Assembly: GCA_945861705.1 (NCBI GenBank)
Contig: CAMAVM010000007.1
Location: 38,049-102,048 of the forward strand
Reading direction: 5' to 3'
Origin: Methylomagnum ishizawai
GTDB taxonomy: Bacteria > Pseudomonadota > Gammaproteobacteria > Methylococcales > Methylomonadaceae
DNA: 64,000 nucleotides
Below, piece after piece: positions 1-8,429 of the stretch (position 1 is its first letter; the number at the start of each line of letters is the position of its first letter). The position numbers were made by a program, and so were the translations under genes. Under the pieces are notes generated by a model. That model searched no databases. It had not been told where the DNA came from and saw only the letters and a list, made by a program, of their open reading frames with translations.

Positions 1-154
1 GCGCCTGTTTAAACTTTCCCAATGACTGCTGTGAAGCTGGCGTACTCAAAAGTTCAATTAATGCGGTAGCCGATGAACGCGCTGACTCGGCACTGGCTTC
101 AAGCAAGCCGTAGAATTTATCACCTTTGCCGAAGATGGTTTGCAATGAGAACAT
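1..154 (-). CDS. DUF47 / PhoU-like phosphate-transport accessory protein (5' part only)
   Basis: The first 51 codons are visible and the rest lies beyond the left edge. The protein begins MFSLQTIFGKGDKFYGLLEA, an N-terminus characteristic of the DUF47 (TIGR00153, COG1392) family. These helical PhoU-like proteins are usually encoded beside Pit-type low-affinity phosphate transporters and are thought to modulate them. The ATG at 154 is preceded by AAGGAAGG at a good distance. A pit gene would be expected just outside the window, downstream of this gene. Only the N-terminal segment can be judged, so the family call rests on that motif. Confidence 0.75.
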   Translation of the reverse strand, partial: MFSLQTIFGKGDKFYGLLEASAESARSSATALIELLSTPASQQSLGKFKQA

Positions 155-465
155 GTGCCTTCCTTATTTAGTTGCCGTAAGGCTTGTTATTATTTTCTAC
201 GATAATTATCGCATAACATCGAGGGCAATTAGCAAAAGTTCTGAGTTGGGGTTTTGAAAGGTGAATTCAATGAGCCGTCTAAATGGGTTATGGTTGATTG
301 TTTTGGAGTACGTATCAGACGATCTAAATATCTGATTAAGCTTAACCTTATCAAATAAGGGAATTTCTAAAAATATCCTCTCCAATAGTGGAGAAGGAGA
401 TTTTTGAATGTTTAGAAGTTCCCGTAAGTAGGATTAATAACCCGTGCCAATGTGTTAATTAGCTT
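155..465. other. intergenic region without recognised gene
   Basis: This 311-base AT-rich gap separates the DUF47 and DUF599 genes, both on the minus strand. A small CTCC/GGAG hairpin near 384-396 is the only structure I noticed. I see no convincing ORF, RNA gene or terminator. It presumably carries the promoter of the DUF47 gene. Confidence 0.5.
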
Positions 466-1107
466 TCAACTGGGTGTCCTATCCAGCATGGCAAGTCCTG
501 CTATTAGCCCGATTGTCGCCAACACTAAAAAAGTAGAACCGAAAAACCACAAGATGATCGGCAAACTAAAGAAGAAGGTTCGTGTTCCAAACATATAATA
601 GCTACCAGCTTTGTTTAAGTAAGTACAGGTTTGACGGTATAACCGACTGTCTTTCGTGGGATCACTGGGAAGGTTAATCATATAACCAACGTGATTGAAG
701 TACCGTATTGCCATCGCAAAAAAGTGAAAGGCAATAGCAAACACCAAGAGCAATAAGCCCAACTTTACTTGCCAGATCACGCCGAGTGTTGCAGCGTCCA
801 TACCAAAAGGTTGCCAAGTGAGTGTCCATTGCCCTATTTTTTCGCTGATGTTTAAAGTACCGATGATTAACAGCACGGCGGTCGAAGCCATGAAGTTGGC
901 GGCTATCACCGAGTTGCGTAAAGTTTGAATGGCAAGAATGTCCATCTTGCCGCTGCCCATCACCATGCCCACCCATTGTTCCCGGATCTTGGCATTGTGC
1001 GTGTGTATGCTAGCATCCGGTGTGCGGTGAGTGCGCCAGCCGAGATAAAGGTAATATGCCAGCAATAAAAAAAAACTGGCTGAAAGGGCTATGAGATCGT
1101 GTGGCAT
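466..1107 (-). CDS. DUF599 family integral membrane protein
   Basis: A 213-residue membrane protein with about four hydrophobic segments (near residues 5-22, 66-86, 108-130 and 178-205). The charged stretch between the first two holds the pattern REQWVGMVM, which I associate with DUF599 proteins. The function of the family is unknown. The gene starts three bases after the stop of the cupin gene, so the two are almost certainly co-transcribed. It is the last gene in the minus-strand direction of the sulfur-oxidation island. Whether it takes part in sulfur metabolism cannot be told from sequence. Confidence 0.7.
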   Translation of the reverse strand: MPHDLIALSASFFLLLAYYLYLGWRTHRTPDASIHTHNAKIREQWVGMVMGSGKMDILAIQTLRNSVIAANFMASTAVLLIIGTLNISEKIGQWTLTWQPFGMDAATLGVIWQVKLGLLLLVFAIAFHFFAMAIRYFNHVGYMINLPSDPTKDSRLYRQTCTYLNKAGSYYMFGTRTFFFSLPIILWFFGSTFLVLATIGLIAGLAMLDRTPS

Positions 1108-1110
1108 TAT

Positions 1111-1563
1111 TTACTTTGGTGTATCTAAAATCATTTTTTGCGCTTGAAATAAGCCCATAAAATCCTCAAAACTCAACGTGGCGATCAGGTTTTGGTCGTC
1201 GTCCAACACCTCGTACAACACACCATCACTTCCGCGAATGCTAAAAAACACCACGACATCCTGGTCGCCGCCGCCTTCCCGATGTGGATCATCACTGGCA
1301 GGGCTGCGCGTATAGCTGCCGACTGGCCGGACTTCCTTGAGCCTGCCGTTGGTTTCATACAGGCGATGCTCGCCCTGGATGACGAAGGTATTGTTATGCA
1401 CCTTATGCCTGTGCAACACAATCTGCTGGTTGGCGGCAAATTTGAACAGCACATCAATGATTTTGTTGCCTTCATCTATATCTAGTATGGAGTAAAGCAG
1501 ATGCTCGAAATCGCCCAGTTTGTTCCAACGGATGTTGCAGTCATCAAATTGATAGGTTTGCAC
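1111..1563 (-). CDS. small cupin-fold protein (acetylacetone dioxygenase / ChrR-cupin-like)
   Basis: A GTG start at 1563 is chosen because TGAGGAG sits seven bases upstream. The longer open frame to 1674 runs through repeat DNA. The 150-residue product has a cupin core with metal-binding candidates in HRHKVHNNTFVIQGEHRLYE (about residues 55-75): a first His pair, then Glu and His. It resembles single-domain cupins annotated as diketone-cleaving dioxygenases or as the cupin half of ChrR anti-sigma factors. The substrate is unknown. It sits downstream of sqr, separated by a repeat fragment, and upstream of the DUF599 gene with a 3-base gap. Confidence 0.65.
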   Translation of the reverse strand: MQTYQFDDCNIRWNKLGDFEHLLYSILDIDEGNKIIDVLFKFAANQQIVLHRHKVHNNTFVIQGEHRLYETNGRLKEVRPVGSYTRSPASDDPHREGGGDQDVVVFFSIRGSDGVLYEVLDDDQNLIATLSFEDFMGLFQAQKMILDTPK

Positions 1564-1600
1564 GGTTTTACTCCTCAGTGTGAGATTGAAAAAACGCCCC

Positions 1601-1684
1601 CTCATCCCAGCCTTAGCGGCGCATGTTCCATACCTGCTACCGCACTTCCGCCATCCCTGGCGGTCGTCCCTCAAGGGAGAAGGG
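1601..1684. repeat. 84-bp interspersed repeat, copy A
   Basis: This stretch is closely similar to 36970-37049, sharing the order CTCATCC, TTAGCGGCGCA, TACCTGCTACC, CCGCCATCCCTGGCGG (a perfect 6-bp hairpin) and CCCTCAAGGGAGAAGG. It is followed at 1690-1710 by the CGCTTAACTGTGGGCAGTG motif of a second repeat family also found near 45041, 45721, 63250 and 63640. It lies between sqr and the cupin gene. Confidence 0.8.
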
Positions 1685-1747
1685 GCTTGTCGCTTAACTG
1701 TGGGCAGTGATGCTCCAGCGTAGGAACTATTTAAAAGCGACTAATGC

Positions 1748-2992
1748 TTATTCCTTCATAAACTTCTTGGCATAAGATTCCAAATGCGGAATATCAATCC
1801 GCAAGCCTTTAACCATGATGTGCCAGTACAAAAATGGAAAACCGCAGGTTTTGCCCAGCCACCAGATAAAACGGTTTTCGCGTGGGTCGAGGAAAGGGAA
1901 GGACGGCGTTACTTTGCCATCATAAGCAAATTCCGCCAGCATGACGGTATTGAGCGAGGTGGTCAGTGGGCAGGAGCCATAACCGTCATATTTTTCAATA
2001 ACTGCCTTAGCATTCATCACGTTAAGGATGTTATCGACCACAATCGGCACTTGCTTACGGACAGCGGCGGCGGTTTTGGCATTGGGTGTTGAGGTGGCAT
2101 CGCCCAAGCCGAAAATATTGGGGTACTTGTTATGTTGCAAGGTTTTTGGATGCACATCCACCCATCCGGCGGCGTTCGCCAACGGGCTTTGCTTGATGAA
2201 ATCCGGTGCGCTTTGCGGGGGGGTGACATGGATCATGTCGAAATTTTTCGTAACGGTTGATTTTTTATCGCCTTCTGTGACTTCAAATGTTGCTGTTTTT
2301 GCTGTACCATCAATCGCGACTAAATTACTGCTGAAGTTGGTCTTAATCCCATAGTCGGCGACCACTTTATTTAGTGCCTTGGCAAAAAACGGTACGCCAA
2401 ACATGCCAGGGGTTGCGGTAAAAAATTCGATGCTGAATTTATCCAGGATACCTTTTTTGCGGAAACGGTCGGCAGCAAGGTACATGATTTTTTGCGGCGC
2501 ACCAGCACATTTGATCGGCATGGGTGGCTGGGTGAACAATGCGATGCCTGATTGCAGGTTTTGTATACATTCCCAAGTGTATTCGACAGTATCAGGAGAA
2601 TAATTACTGCACACATTATTTTTGCCCAGCGTTTCTTTCAAGCCGCTGATTTTGTCCCAATCCAGTTGCAAACCTGGGCAGACGACCAGGTAGTCGTACG
2701 TGACCTTATCGCCGGAACGCAGGGTTACGCTGTTTGCATCCGGTTGGAAAGAGTCAGCATACTCCTTGATCCAGGTAACGCTGGGATGGATGAGGTCTTT
2801 TTCTGCTTTTGTCGCCTGTTTTAAGGTATATGCACCGCCGCCGACGATGGTGAAGCCGGGCTGGTAATAGTGTTTTTCAGAAGGCTCGATCAAGCCAATG
2901 GCTATCGTTGGGTTTTGCCGACGCATGTTGTTGGCGACAGAAACGCCAGCAGCACCGCCGCCGACGATTAATAGGGTATGGTGTTGAGACAT
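1748..2992 (-). CDS. sqr: sulfide:quinone oxidoreductase (type II, SQOR-like)
   Basis: A 414-residue FAD flavoprotein that oxidises sulfide to sulfane sulfur and passes electrons to membrane quinone. The FAD dinucleotide-binding motif VGGGAAG is at residues 10-16 and the second FAD motif GLGDAT at 295-300. The redox cysteine pair expected of type II SQR is visible as Cys162 (KCAGAPQK) and Cys341 (GSCPLTT). The two C-terminal amphipathic helices (FIWWLGKTCGFPFLYWHIM and after) fit the usual membrane anchor. GGAGG precedes the ATG. The persulfide dioxygenase-rhodanese gene lies 109 bases upstream, so product and consuming enzyme are probably co-expressed from the sigma-54 promoter at 4313-4328. 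Confidence 0.93.
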   Translation of the reverse strand: MSQHHTLLIVGGGAAGVSVANNMRRQNPTIAIGLIEPSEKHYYQPGFTIVGGGAYTLKQATKAEKDLIHPSVTWIKEYADSFQPDANSVTLRSGDKVTYDYLVVCPGLQLDWDKISGLKETLGKNNVCSNYSPDTVEYTWECIQNLQSGIALFTQPPMPIKCAGAPQKIMYLAADRFRKKGILDKFSIEFFTATPGMFGVPFFAKALNKVVADYGIKTNFSSNLVAIDGTAKTATFEVTEGDKKSTVTKNFDMIHVTPPQSAPDFIKQSPLANAAGWVDVHPKTLQHNKYPNIFGLGDATSTPNAKTAAAVRKQVPIVVDNILNVMNAKAVIEKYDGYGSCPLTTSLNTVMLAEFAYDGKVTPSFPFLDPRENRFIWWLGKTCGFPFLYWHIMVKGLRIDIPHLESYAKKFMKE

Positions 2993-3101
2993 GATTCCTC
3001 CAGTGTTTTTTATAGTAGTTTTAATTTATTTTGACCAACCAATTACAAGCCCTTTTTCACCTAAAATTGCTTGCCAGTCAACTGTTTTTATGACGATAGC
3101 A

Positions 3102-4241
3102 TCAATGCACTTTCTGCCAAGCCTCATAACCGCCCGCAATAGAAAGCACATTCGTGTAACCCAAGGCTTTCATGCTTAGGGCAGCCAACGATGCACGGCC
3201 TCCCGTACGGCAGTAGATCAGCACAGGTTTGCTTTTATCCGCCAATTCTGGGACATTGCCGATCTTGAATTCCAGCACACCGCGCGTCAATAGCACGGCT
3301 TTATCAAGATGTCCGGCGGCATACTCGCTTTCTTCGCGGGTGTCGATGACGGTAATATTGCCTTCGGCGATCAGTTGCTTGGCTTTTTCTACATTGACTT
3401 CGGTGATCTGCTGTTTGGCAGCGGAAACCATGTCTTGAACGGTAATGCCGCCAGTTTTCGGCATATCACCACCACAGTTGACAATGGGAACGTCTCCTGT
3501 TTTTGCGCTTTCCCGTACGCTTTCCCTGTGGGCAACAGCATCCTGCCGTTGCTTTTCTTCCAGGCCGCAAAAGCGGTTGGCTGGTACGGCTTCATCAATC
3601 AGCTTGGGTTTAGGCAAGTTAAGGTTATTCATGATCTCAATGAATTGCTCACGGCTTTTGCCTGCCAGTCGTGGATTAGTGGTGCGTTCCTGCATGATAT
3701 TGCTAACCCAGCGTTGTTGGTAATCATGACCTGGATACACCAAGGTATGATCCGGCAAAGTGAACAGGCGTTGGGTAATGCTGTCGTACTGCACACCAGC
3801 ATCGCCGCCTTGGAAATCAGTGCGTCCACAACCTCCAATCAATAAGGCATCGCCCGTAAACACGCGGTCGCGCCACAAAAAGGAAATGCTGCCCTTGGTA
3901 TGTCCTGGCGTGGCGATAACCTTGATCTGTTCGTTGTTGGCAAAAGTAAACACGTCGCCGTCTTTCATCTGGAAATCCGCCGTTTCTGCCCCGCATAATG
4001 CGCCTACGCCCGTTTGTGAGCCTAGCTTCTGCCGCAACAAGCCGCTGGCGGTGATGTGGTCGGCATGGACATGGGTTTCCAAGGTATATTTCAGTTTTAA
4101 CCCCAGTTCTGCCAATAAAGCCAGATAATCGTCGATATGCGTGTTTACTGGATCAATCAATACGGCATCTTTGTTGATAGGGTCGGCAATCAGGTAGGTG
4201 TAAGTCCAGGTTTCCTGGTCGAATAATTGTTTGAATATCAT
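3102..4241 (-). CDS. persulfide dioxygenase-rhodanese fusion (ETHE1-like MBL fold + rhodanese)
   Basis: A 379-residue two-domain enzyme. Residues 1-240 are an ETHE1-type metallo-beta-lactamase fold with metal ligands in THVHADH (His57, His59, Asp61, His62), GHT (His114), TGDAL (Asp131) and YPGHDY (His172). Residues 265-379 are a rhodanese domain with the loop YCRTGGR and active Cys344. Such fusions oxidise glutathione persulfide to sulfite and transfer sulfane sulfur. The ATG at 4241 has GAGGAG just upstream, and the open frame ten codons longer lacks one. It is first in the transcript from the sigma-54 promoter at 4313-4328, followed by sqr. Confidence 0.92.
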   Translation of the reverse strand: MIFKQLFDQETWTYTYLIADPINKDAVLIDPVNTHIDDYLALLAELGLKLKYTLETHVHADHITASGLLRQKLGSQTGVGALCGAETADFQMKDGDVFTFANNEQIKVIATPGHTKGSISFLWRDRVFTGDALLIGGCGRTDFQGGDAGVQYDSITQRLFTLPDHTLVYPGHDYQQRWVSNIMQERTTNPRLAGKSREQFIEIMNNLNLPKPKLIDEAVPANRFCGLEEKQRQDAVAHRESVRESAKTGDVPIVNCGGDMPKTGGITVQDMVSAAKQQITEVNVEKAKQLIAEGNITVIDTREESEYAAGHLDKAVLLTRGVLEFKIGNVPELADKSKPVLIYCRTGGRASLAALSMKALGYTNVLSIAGGYEAWQKVH

Positions 4242-4312
4242 GATGTTTCTCCTCGTTGTTGGGCTATTCACACTATTGACACGTGATAGCGCTAATCAGA
4301 TGGAAATATAAA

Positions 4313-4328
4313 AGCAAAACGTATGCCA
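4313..4328 (-). promoter_or_regulatory. sigma-54 promoter of the persulfide dioxygenase/sqr operon
   Basis: On the minus strand the sequence is TGGCAT-ACGTT-TTGCT. It matches the -24/-12 consensus TGGCAC-N5-TTGCW at all but one position, 72 bases upstream of the ATG at 4241. Palindromic activator-like sites lie 77 bases further upstream, and a matching sigma-54 activator is encoded at 8481-9845. Confidence 0.85.
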
Positions 4329-4404
4329 AAATAAACGTGTGTTATTAACACATTGTTATGATTAGGTTATGTGGCAATTTAACCGATTTGTCGGCTGCGT
4401 TAAG

Positions 4405-4459
4405 TGTTTCAATGAAACATATTGGTGTTTCACTAAATCGTTATGAAACAAATGAAACA
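4405..4459. promoter_or_regulatory. putative FisR upstream activating sites
   Basis: There is a perfect 7-1-7 palindrome, TGTTTCAATGAAACA, at 4405-4419. A second TGTTTCA at 4426-4432 is exactly 21 bases on, two helical turns. Two TGAAACA half-sites follow at 4444-4450 and 4453-4459. The same layout occurs at 8430-8477 beside the other sigma-54 promoter. Position and symmetry fit enhancer sites for a dimeric Fis-type DNA-binding domain. Assignment to the product of 8481-9845 is inferred. Confidence 0.7.
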
Positions 4460-4494
4460 TGATTAAAGGTTTGATTACACTTTTGAAAACAACC

Positions 4495-4905
4495 TTATTT
4501 GTTAAACAGGCGATGTGCGATAAAGCCCAGATAGATAGAAAAAATCATAACAACTGCCTCAAAATTTCCTAAGCCCAATCCGGCAACGGAAGGCCCAGGG
4601 CAGTATCCGCTAATCCCCCAGCCTATCCCAAAAATTGCCGCGCCGATAAGCAGCGGTTTATCAATGGCAGGCTTGCTCGATAGGTAAAATCCTTTATCAA
4701 ATAGCGGTCTTGGACGTTTGAGTATCTTTCTGAAGAAAAGTGTCGTGACGGCAAGCGCACCGACCATAACGAAAATCAAACTGGGATCCCAGTTGCCTGC
4801 AAGGTCCAGAAAATTAAGTACCTTATCGGGATTGGTCATTTGGGATAACGCCAAACCAGCACCAAACAGTATGCCACTGATTAACGCGACCATGATTAGT
4901 TTCAT
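4495..4905 (-). CDS. YeeE/YedE family half-transporter, second subunit
   Basis: A 136-residue membrane protein of the YeeE/YedE (PF04143) family, with about four hydrophobic segments. The signature cysteine motif GYCPGPSVAGLGLG is near residues 104-117. Members take up sulfur compounds such as thiosulfate, and paired half-size versions beside sulfide oxidation genes are known as PmpA/PmpB. The start at 4905 is preceded by GGAGG and overlaps the stop of the first subunit in an ATGA arrangement, indicating translational coupling. Longer open frames upstream run through that neighbour and are rejected. Its likely cargo is a sulfane-sulfur or thiosulfate species. Confidence 0.85.
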   Translation of the reverse strand: MKLIMVALISGILFGAGLALSQMTNPDKVLNFLDLAGNWDPSLIFVMVGALAVTTLFFRKILKRPRPLFDKGFYLSSKPAIDKPLLIGAAIFGIGWGISGYCPGPSVAGLGLGNFEAVVMIFSIYLGFIAHRLFNK

Positions 4906-5333
4906 GCCGATACCTCCAATACATGGCGAATAATGTAAACCGTCAAAAACCCGCTTGCCATGAAGGTTAAAGTGGCGGCAATCGAACGCACGGAAAATCG
5001 GGCTATGCCGCATACCGCGTGTCCACTCGTGCAGCCATTGCCCATGCGGGTGCCGAAACCGACTAGGAAACCTCCAAACGCCAGCAGCCAAACCGGAAAG
5101 TTTTCGCGTGGCTGATAAAAACCGGGCTTTATCTGATTGAACAAGAATGCGCCGATCACGATGCCCGCCAGGAAAGCGGTACGCCAAAATAATTCTTTTC
5201 GGTCAGCGTTCATCATGCCGCCCATGATGCCGCTGACCCCAGCAATCCGCCCGTTGAACAATAACAACAGGGTGGCGGCAAGCCCTATCAGGATGCCGCC
5301 TGAAAATGCCGAAAAGGGGGTGAAATTTTCCAT
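4902..5333 (-). CDS. YeeE/YedE family half-transporter, first subunit
   Basis: A 143-residue membrane protein and the partner of the overlapping gene downstream. It carries the family motif [17 protein letters not shown], with two cysteines, around residues 98-115, and a glycine-rich first membrane segment [17 protein letters not shown]. The start [10 protein letters not shown] at 5333 is preferred over a frame 14 codons longer because the extension is not membrane-like and is poor in family features. The two halves together would make one YeeE-type channel for thiosulfate or a related sulfur species. The di-heme peroxidase gene lies 104 bases upstream. A TATAAT hexamer on the minus strand (5413-5418) could provide a local promoter. 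Confidence 0.83.
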   Translation of the reverse strand: MENFTPFSAFSGGILIGLAATLLLLFNGRIAGVSGIMGGMMNADRKELFWRTAFLAGIVIGAFLFNQIKPGFYQPRENFPVWLLAFGGFLVGFGTRMGNGCTSGHAVCGIARFSVRSIAATLTFMASGFLTVYIIRHVLEVSA

Positions 5334-5437
5334 GGTGTACCTATTGTTAATCGTTAAAAATAAGCCTTTGGGCATTCCTTACTATTGCGCTTATGAGGTG
5401 AATCCACGTTTCATTATACGGGTATGGAGACAATATA

Positions 5438-6490
5438 TTATGGACTGGTCAATGCCCGCATAAATTCAAGCAAATCCGCTTTTTCCTGTTGCGTCAGGTG
5501 CAAGGGGAAAATTTTGGTGTCGATAAAACGATTTTTGTCTCCGCCTTTATCGTAATGCTCAACGACTTCCTCCAGAGTTTTCATGCTGCCATCGTGCATA
5601 TAAGGTGCAGTTAAGGCGATGTTTCTTAACGTAGGGGTCTTGAATTTGCCGATGTCGGAAAGATTTTTGGTGACATTAAAGCGTCCCAATTCAGAACGCT
5701 GAAGTGCTGTTAAAGGAAAACCGTCAGGATTTTTGCCTTGGTCAACATAAGCGATCAAATCATCCAAGATGGGCGTTAACTGCTTAAAGCTAACACCTAT
5801 GTTGTAAAAGCGGTTGTCGGTAAATAAGGCGTTATTCCAGGATATTTCATGGCAGGTTACGCAATTGCCTTTGCGCTTGAATATCCCTAGACCTCGTTCA
5901 GCACTCTCCGACAACATTACGTGATTACGACCAAAAAGATGACGGTCGAAGGGCGAACCCCCGGAAATCAAAGTGCGTTCATAACTGGCAATGGCCTTGA
6001 CCACGTGATCAATCGTTATTTCACTTGCTTTAATGGCAAACACTTTCTTGAATTGCTGGGGGTAATTTGTGTCTTTTTGTACAACATCAACAATGGCTTG
6101 ATGGTTCTCCAGGCCGTGTTCAATGGGGTTGACAAAAGGGCCTAGGGCTTGGTCTTCCAGGCTCTTGGCTCGTCCATCTAAAAACAGGGTTTCATAAAAG
6201 GCCGCATTGACGACGGTAGGGGCATTGCGTGTACCCGTTTGCCCATTTAGCCCTTTAGCTACGGGCAAGCCATCAATGAAGGTTTTATCGGGGTGGTGGC
6301 AACTGGCGCAACTTACGGTGCCATCTGAACTGAAGCGGTTGTCGTTAAACAATAGCCTGCCTAACGCTATTTTTTCGGATGTTTGTGGATTATCGGCGGG
6401 TATGGGCAAAGGCGGCAAGCCGAGATAAGGATCCGCTAACGCGCAAACCGAAAATACCAGTCCTAATAATAGCTTTAATAAAAATCGCAT
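5438..6490 (-). CDS. periplasmic di-heme cytochrome c peroxidase / MauG family
   Basis: A 350-residue exported protein with a signal peptide (MRFLLKLLLGLVFSVCALA). It has two c-type heme motifs, CASCH at residues 61-65 and CVTCH at 210-214. The conserved TLRNIALTAPYMHDGSMKTLEEVV stretch near residues 288-312 (split here as TLRNIALT, APYMHDGS and KTLEEVV) is typical of bacterial di-heme peroxidases. Such enzymes reduce hydrogen peroxide with cytochrome electrons or carry out MauG-like oxidations in the periplasm. GGAGG precedes the start. The gene lies between the outer-membrane barrel and YeeE genes, all in one direction, suggesting a link to sulfide or peroxide chemistry. Confidence 0.88.
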   Translation of the reverse strand: MRFLLKLLLGLVFSVCALADPYLGLPPLPIPADNPQTSEKIALGRLLFNDNRFSSDGTVSCASCHHPDKTFIDGLPVAKGLNGQTGTRNAPTVVNAAFYETLFLDGRAKSLEDQALGPFVNPIEHGLENHQAIVDVVQKDTNYPQQFKKVFAIKASEITIDHVVKAIASYERTLISGGSPFDRHLFGRNHVMLSESAERGLGIFKRKGNCVTCHEISWNNALFTDNRFYNIGVSFKQLTPILDDLIAYVDQGKNPDGFPLTALQRSELGRFNVTKNLSDIGKFKTPTLRNIALTAPYMHDGSMKTLEEVVEHYDKGGDKNRFIDTKIFPLHLTQQEKADLLEFMRALTSP

Positions 6491-6523
6491 ACAGCCTCCA
6501 AAATGCGGAAACCCCTATTCAGT

Positions 6524-7528
6524 TTAGAAAGAATACGCAAACCCTAACCACACGTTGTTGTTTTTGACACTTTGTTGTTCCGTTGTTAACTTCCTGCTGC
6601 CATGTTGCCAACCCAATTTAACGGTTGCCGATTCATCTAATTCATACAAAAGTTCTATCTCGCCCTGATAGACGCTTTCCGAAGCGCGATAATGTTCATC
6701 ATTGACAAGTCCGCTAGTGAACCCATTTGTTTCATAATCAAAGATAAACACGCTGCTTAACCGTTCCAGCAAACGTATCTTAAGCTCCGCCGAGGCATAG
6801 TGGTTGATATAGGAAACATCGTCAGGAAAGTTGATTACCTTTTCGTGTTCAGATAAGCCACGCTCATAGTGATAGCCGAGCAACAATTCTATATCTGGAC
6901 TAATTGCCCACTCAAGATGCGATCCCAATGTCCAAAACGCGGTGTCACGATGCTGGAATGGCGCATTGTAGTTACGTAAACCATAGCGACCCAGCAAGCG
7001 GATGGTCAGATTGTTGGCTATCGGCTGGTCCACATGAATCGACCAGTAATGGTTGGTGAGCTGTTCATCATGTTCTGATTCTTCACCGTTCGCTTGCCTA
7101 AAAATATTTTGCCCTAAAAAAAGATCGGGCACAAAGTTGTAATGCAGGCTTATTTTGGTGTCCGTCGCGAATGTTTGGGACAATTGAAATTCGTATAAAC
7201 CGTGGGTAAATGCCGATTGGCCAGAAAAAACATAGCCACCGGCATCCAATGACAACAGTATTTCACCGAAAGCATCATTACCAGCCCATTCCAGTTCTGC
7301 GCTAGGTTCATACACGAAATCCCCGCCTTGGCTGGGTCGGTCAACAGTGGGTTGGGTCGGGTCGTCTTTAAGGGAAAGCCGTCGTGTGACCGAGAACAAC
7401 GCCACATCGTCGGTGTAAAACGCATTATTGTCGGTTTTCAATGACCATCCTGCGTTCGCATTGTTGCCCACAACCAATATGAACAATATTAAGCCTATAT
7501 TTTTCAACGAAAAACTTTGAATTTTCAT
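6524..7528 (-). CDS. outer-membrane beta-barrel protein of unknown function
   Basis: A 334-residue protein with an N-terminal signal peptide ending around NNANA. It has alternating hydrophobic/polar strands throughout and ends in a C-terminal Phe (WLGFAYSF), the usual signal for BAM-dependent insertion. Many strands are rich in Tyr and Trp (for example ELLLGYHYERGL and TVKLGWQHGSRKL). I do not recognise a specific family; similar proteins are annotated as DUF481-like or simply hypothetical. It lies 33 bases upstream of the di-heme peroxidase gene in the same direction, so it may be its outer-membrane partner. No strong ribosome site is visible. Confidence 0.65.
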   Translation of the reverse strand: MKIQSFSLKNIGLILFILVVGNNANAGWSLKTDNNAFYTDDVALFSVTRRLSLKDDPTQPTVDRPSQGGDFVYEPSAELEWAGNDAFGEILLSLDAGGYVFSGQSAFTHGLYEFQLSQTFATDTKISLHYNFVPDLFLGQNIFRQANGEESEHDEQLTNHYWSIHVDQPIANNLTIRLLGRYGLRNYNAPFQHRDTAFWTLGSHLEWAISPDIELLLGYHYERGLSEHEKVINFPDDVSYINHYASAELKIRLLERLSSVFIFDYETNGFTSGLVNDEHYRASESVYQGEIELLYELDESATVKLGWQHGSRKLTTEQQSVKNNNVWLGFAYSF

Positions 7529-7579
7529 AGCAATGGCTTAGGTTTAATCTCGTAAATTAGGATGACAGTTTTGACAGTT

Positions 7580-7621
7580 AAAAAGAGCCAGCGGAGACCA
7601 AGAAGCCTTGATCCGCTGGCT
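7580..7621 (-). terminator. intrinsic terminator after the DUF1264 lipoprotein gene
   Basis: A perfect 10-bp stem (AGCCAGCGGA with TCCGCTGGCT, arms 7586-7595 and 7612-7621) is followed on the minus strand by C and five T residues. It lies directly downstream of the stop at 7658, so the lipoprotein gene is probably a single-gene transcript, perhaps with some read-through. Confidence 0.88.
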
Positions 7622-7657
7622 GAGGCTGTGTGGCTTTAGTACACAGCGAGGATGGAA

Positions 7658-8266
7658 TTAATGTTTTACGTCCGGCATGTCTTGGACAATCAGCACATAC
7701 GGTTCGCCTAACGGTAGTTTATCTTCGGGCTTTTGGAAATACACGACCTTGCCGTAAGTTTCGTGTACGACCGGCAATAACTTGGCCGTTTCTTCCTTGG
7801 TCAAATCAGGGAAGGTGGCGCAAGCCCTGCCCACTTCGGTTTTATGGTAATGCCAGTAATGCTTTTCCTTTTCAGGCAACGAGTTGTACTGGGCCGTGCT
7901 GATGATGTACTCAAAACCAATCGGTTTGTCCTGGTCTTTCATGCCGCCTGGGAACATCAGGCAGACTAATGTACCGTCATCGTAAGCCTTGCAGTGATGA
8001 TGGACAATGGCCTGCAATTTAGGGTCATCCGCACTAAAGACATCGGGTTTTAGATGCCGGATAGCCTGGATGTGCAAGTCGTTAAAACCCAAGGTATTCG
8101 GGTGTTCAGTTTGCCTGGGGTTCATGGTGGTATTGTATTTAGGCTGACCTGAAACAGGCATCGCAGCATGGTTATGCGCCGACTCTACTGTAGAGGTTGC
8201 CGCCGTTGTCGCGCAACCGCTGGCTAATGCCAGTAAAGCGCTGACGAATAATAATCTTAATTTCAT
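7658..8266 (-). CDS. DUF1264 (OBAP-like) lipoprotein
   Basis: A 202-residue protein with a lipoprotein signal peptide: the lipobox LASGC places the lipid-modified Cys at residue 18. The mature part matches DUF1264, the family that includes plant oil-body-associated proteins. It has the conserved HHHCK-YDDGTLVCLMF block, GFEYIIS and a WHYHKTEVG motif, all rich in His. The role in bacteria is unknown. The gene has its own sigma-54 promoter at 8337-8352 and a terminator at 7580-7621. It is divergent from the sigma-54 activator gene, which makes it a likely direct target of that regulator. Confidence 0.85.
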   Translation of the reverse strand: MKLRLLFVSALLALASGCATTAATSTVESAHNHAAMPVSGQPKYNTTMNPRQTEHPNTLGFNDLHIQAIRHLKPDVFSADDPKLQAIVHHHCKAYDDGTLVCLMFPGGMKDQDKPIGFEYIISTAQYNSLPEKEKHYWHYHKTEVGRACATFPDLTKEETAKLLPVVHETYGKVVYFQKPEDKLPLGEPYVLIVQDMPDVKH

Positions 8267-8336
8267 TTGGATCCTCCCAAAAAGTGTGTAATTGTTGTTA
8301 TGACGAGCCAGAATTATTGACTGTCATTAATTACTA

Positions 8337-8352
8337 AGCTAAAATCGTGCCA
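8337..8352 (-). promoter_or_regulatory. sigma-54 promoter of the DUF1264 lipoprotein gene
   Basis: On the minus strand it reads TGGCAC-GATTT-TAGCT: a perfect -24 element and a -12 element with one mismatch to TTGCW. It lies 71 bases upstream of the ATG at 8266, nearly the same distance as the other sigma-54 promoter of the island from its gene. Confidence 0.8.
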
Positions 8353-8429
8353 ACATAATATAATGCGCGTTACCTATCTGTTTTTTATAGAGTATTTATA
8401 TAGTTTCAATAATAGTTGTACAAATTGTA

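Noticed and set aside
1564..1674. Upstream extension of the cupin gene
   Set aside because: The extra 37 codons lie in an interspersed repeat, and a GTG with a strong ribosome site gives a normal cupin start.
2993..3101. Separate sigma-54 promoter for sqr
   Set aside because: A TGGCAAGC stretch on the minus strand lacks a matching -12 element, so read-through from the dioxygenase promoter is more likely.
4906..5187. Upstream extension of the second YeeE gene
   Set aside because: It overlaps the first YeeE gene in another frame. The ATG with GGAGG at 4905 makes a complete family member.
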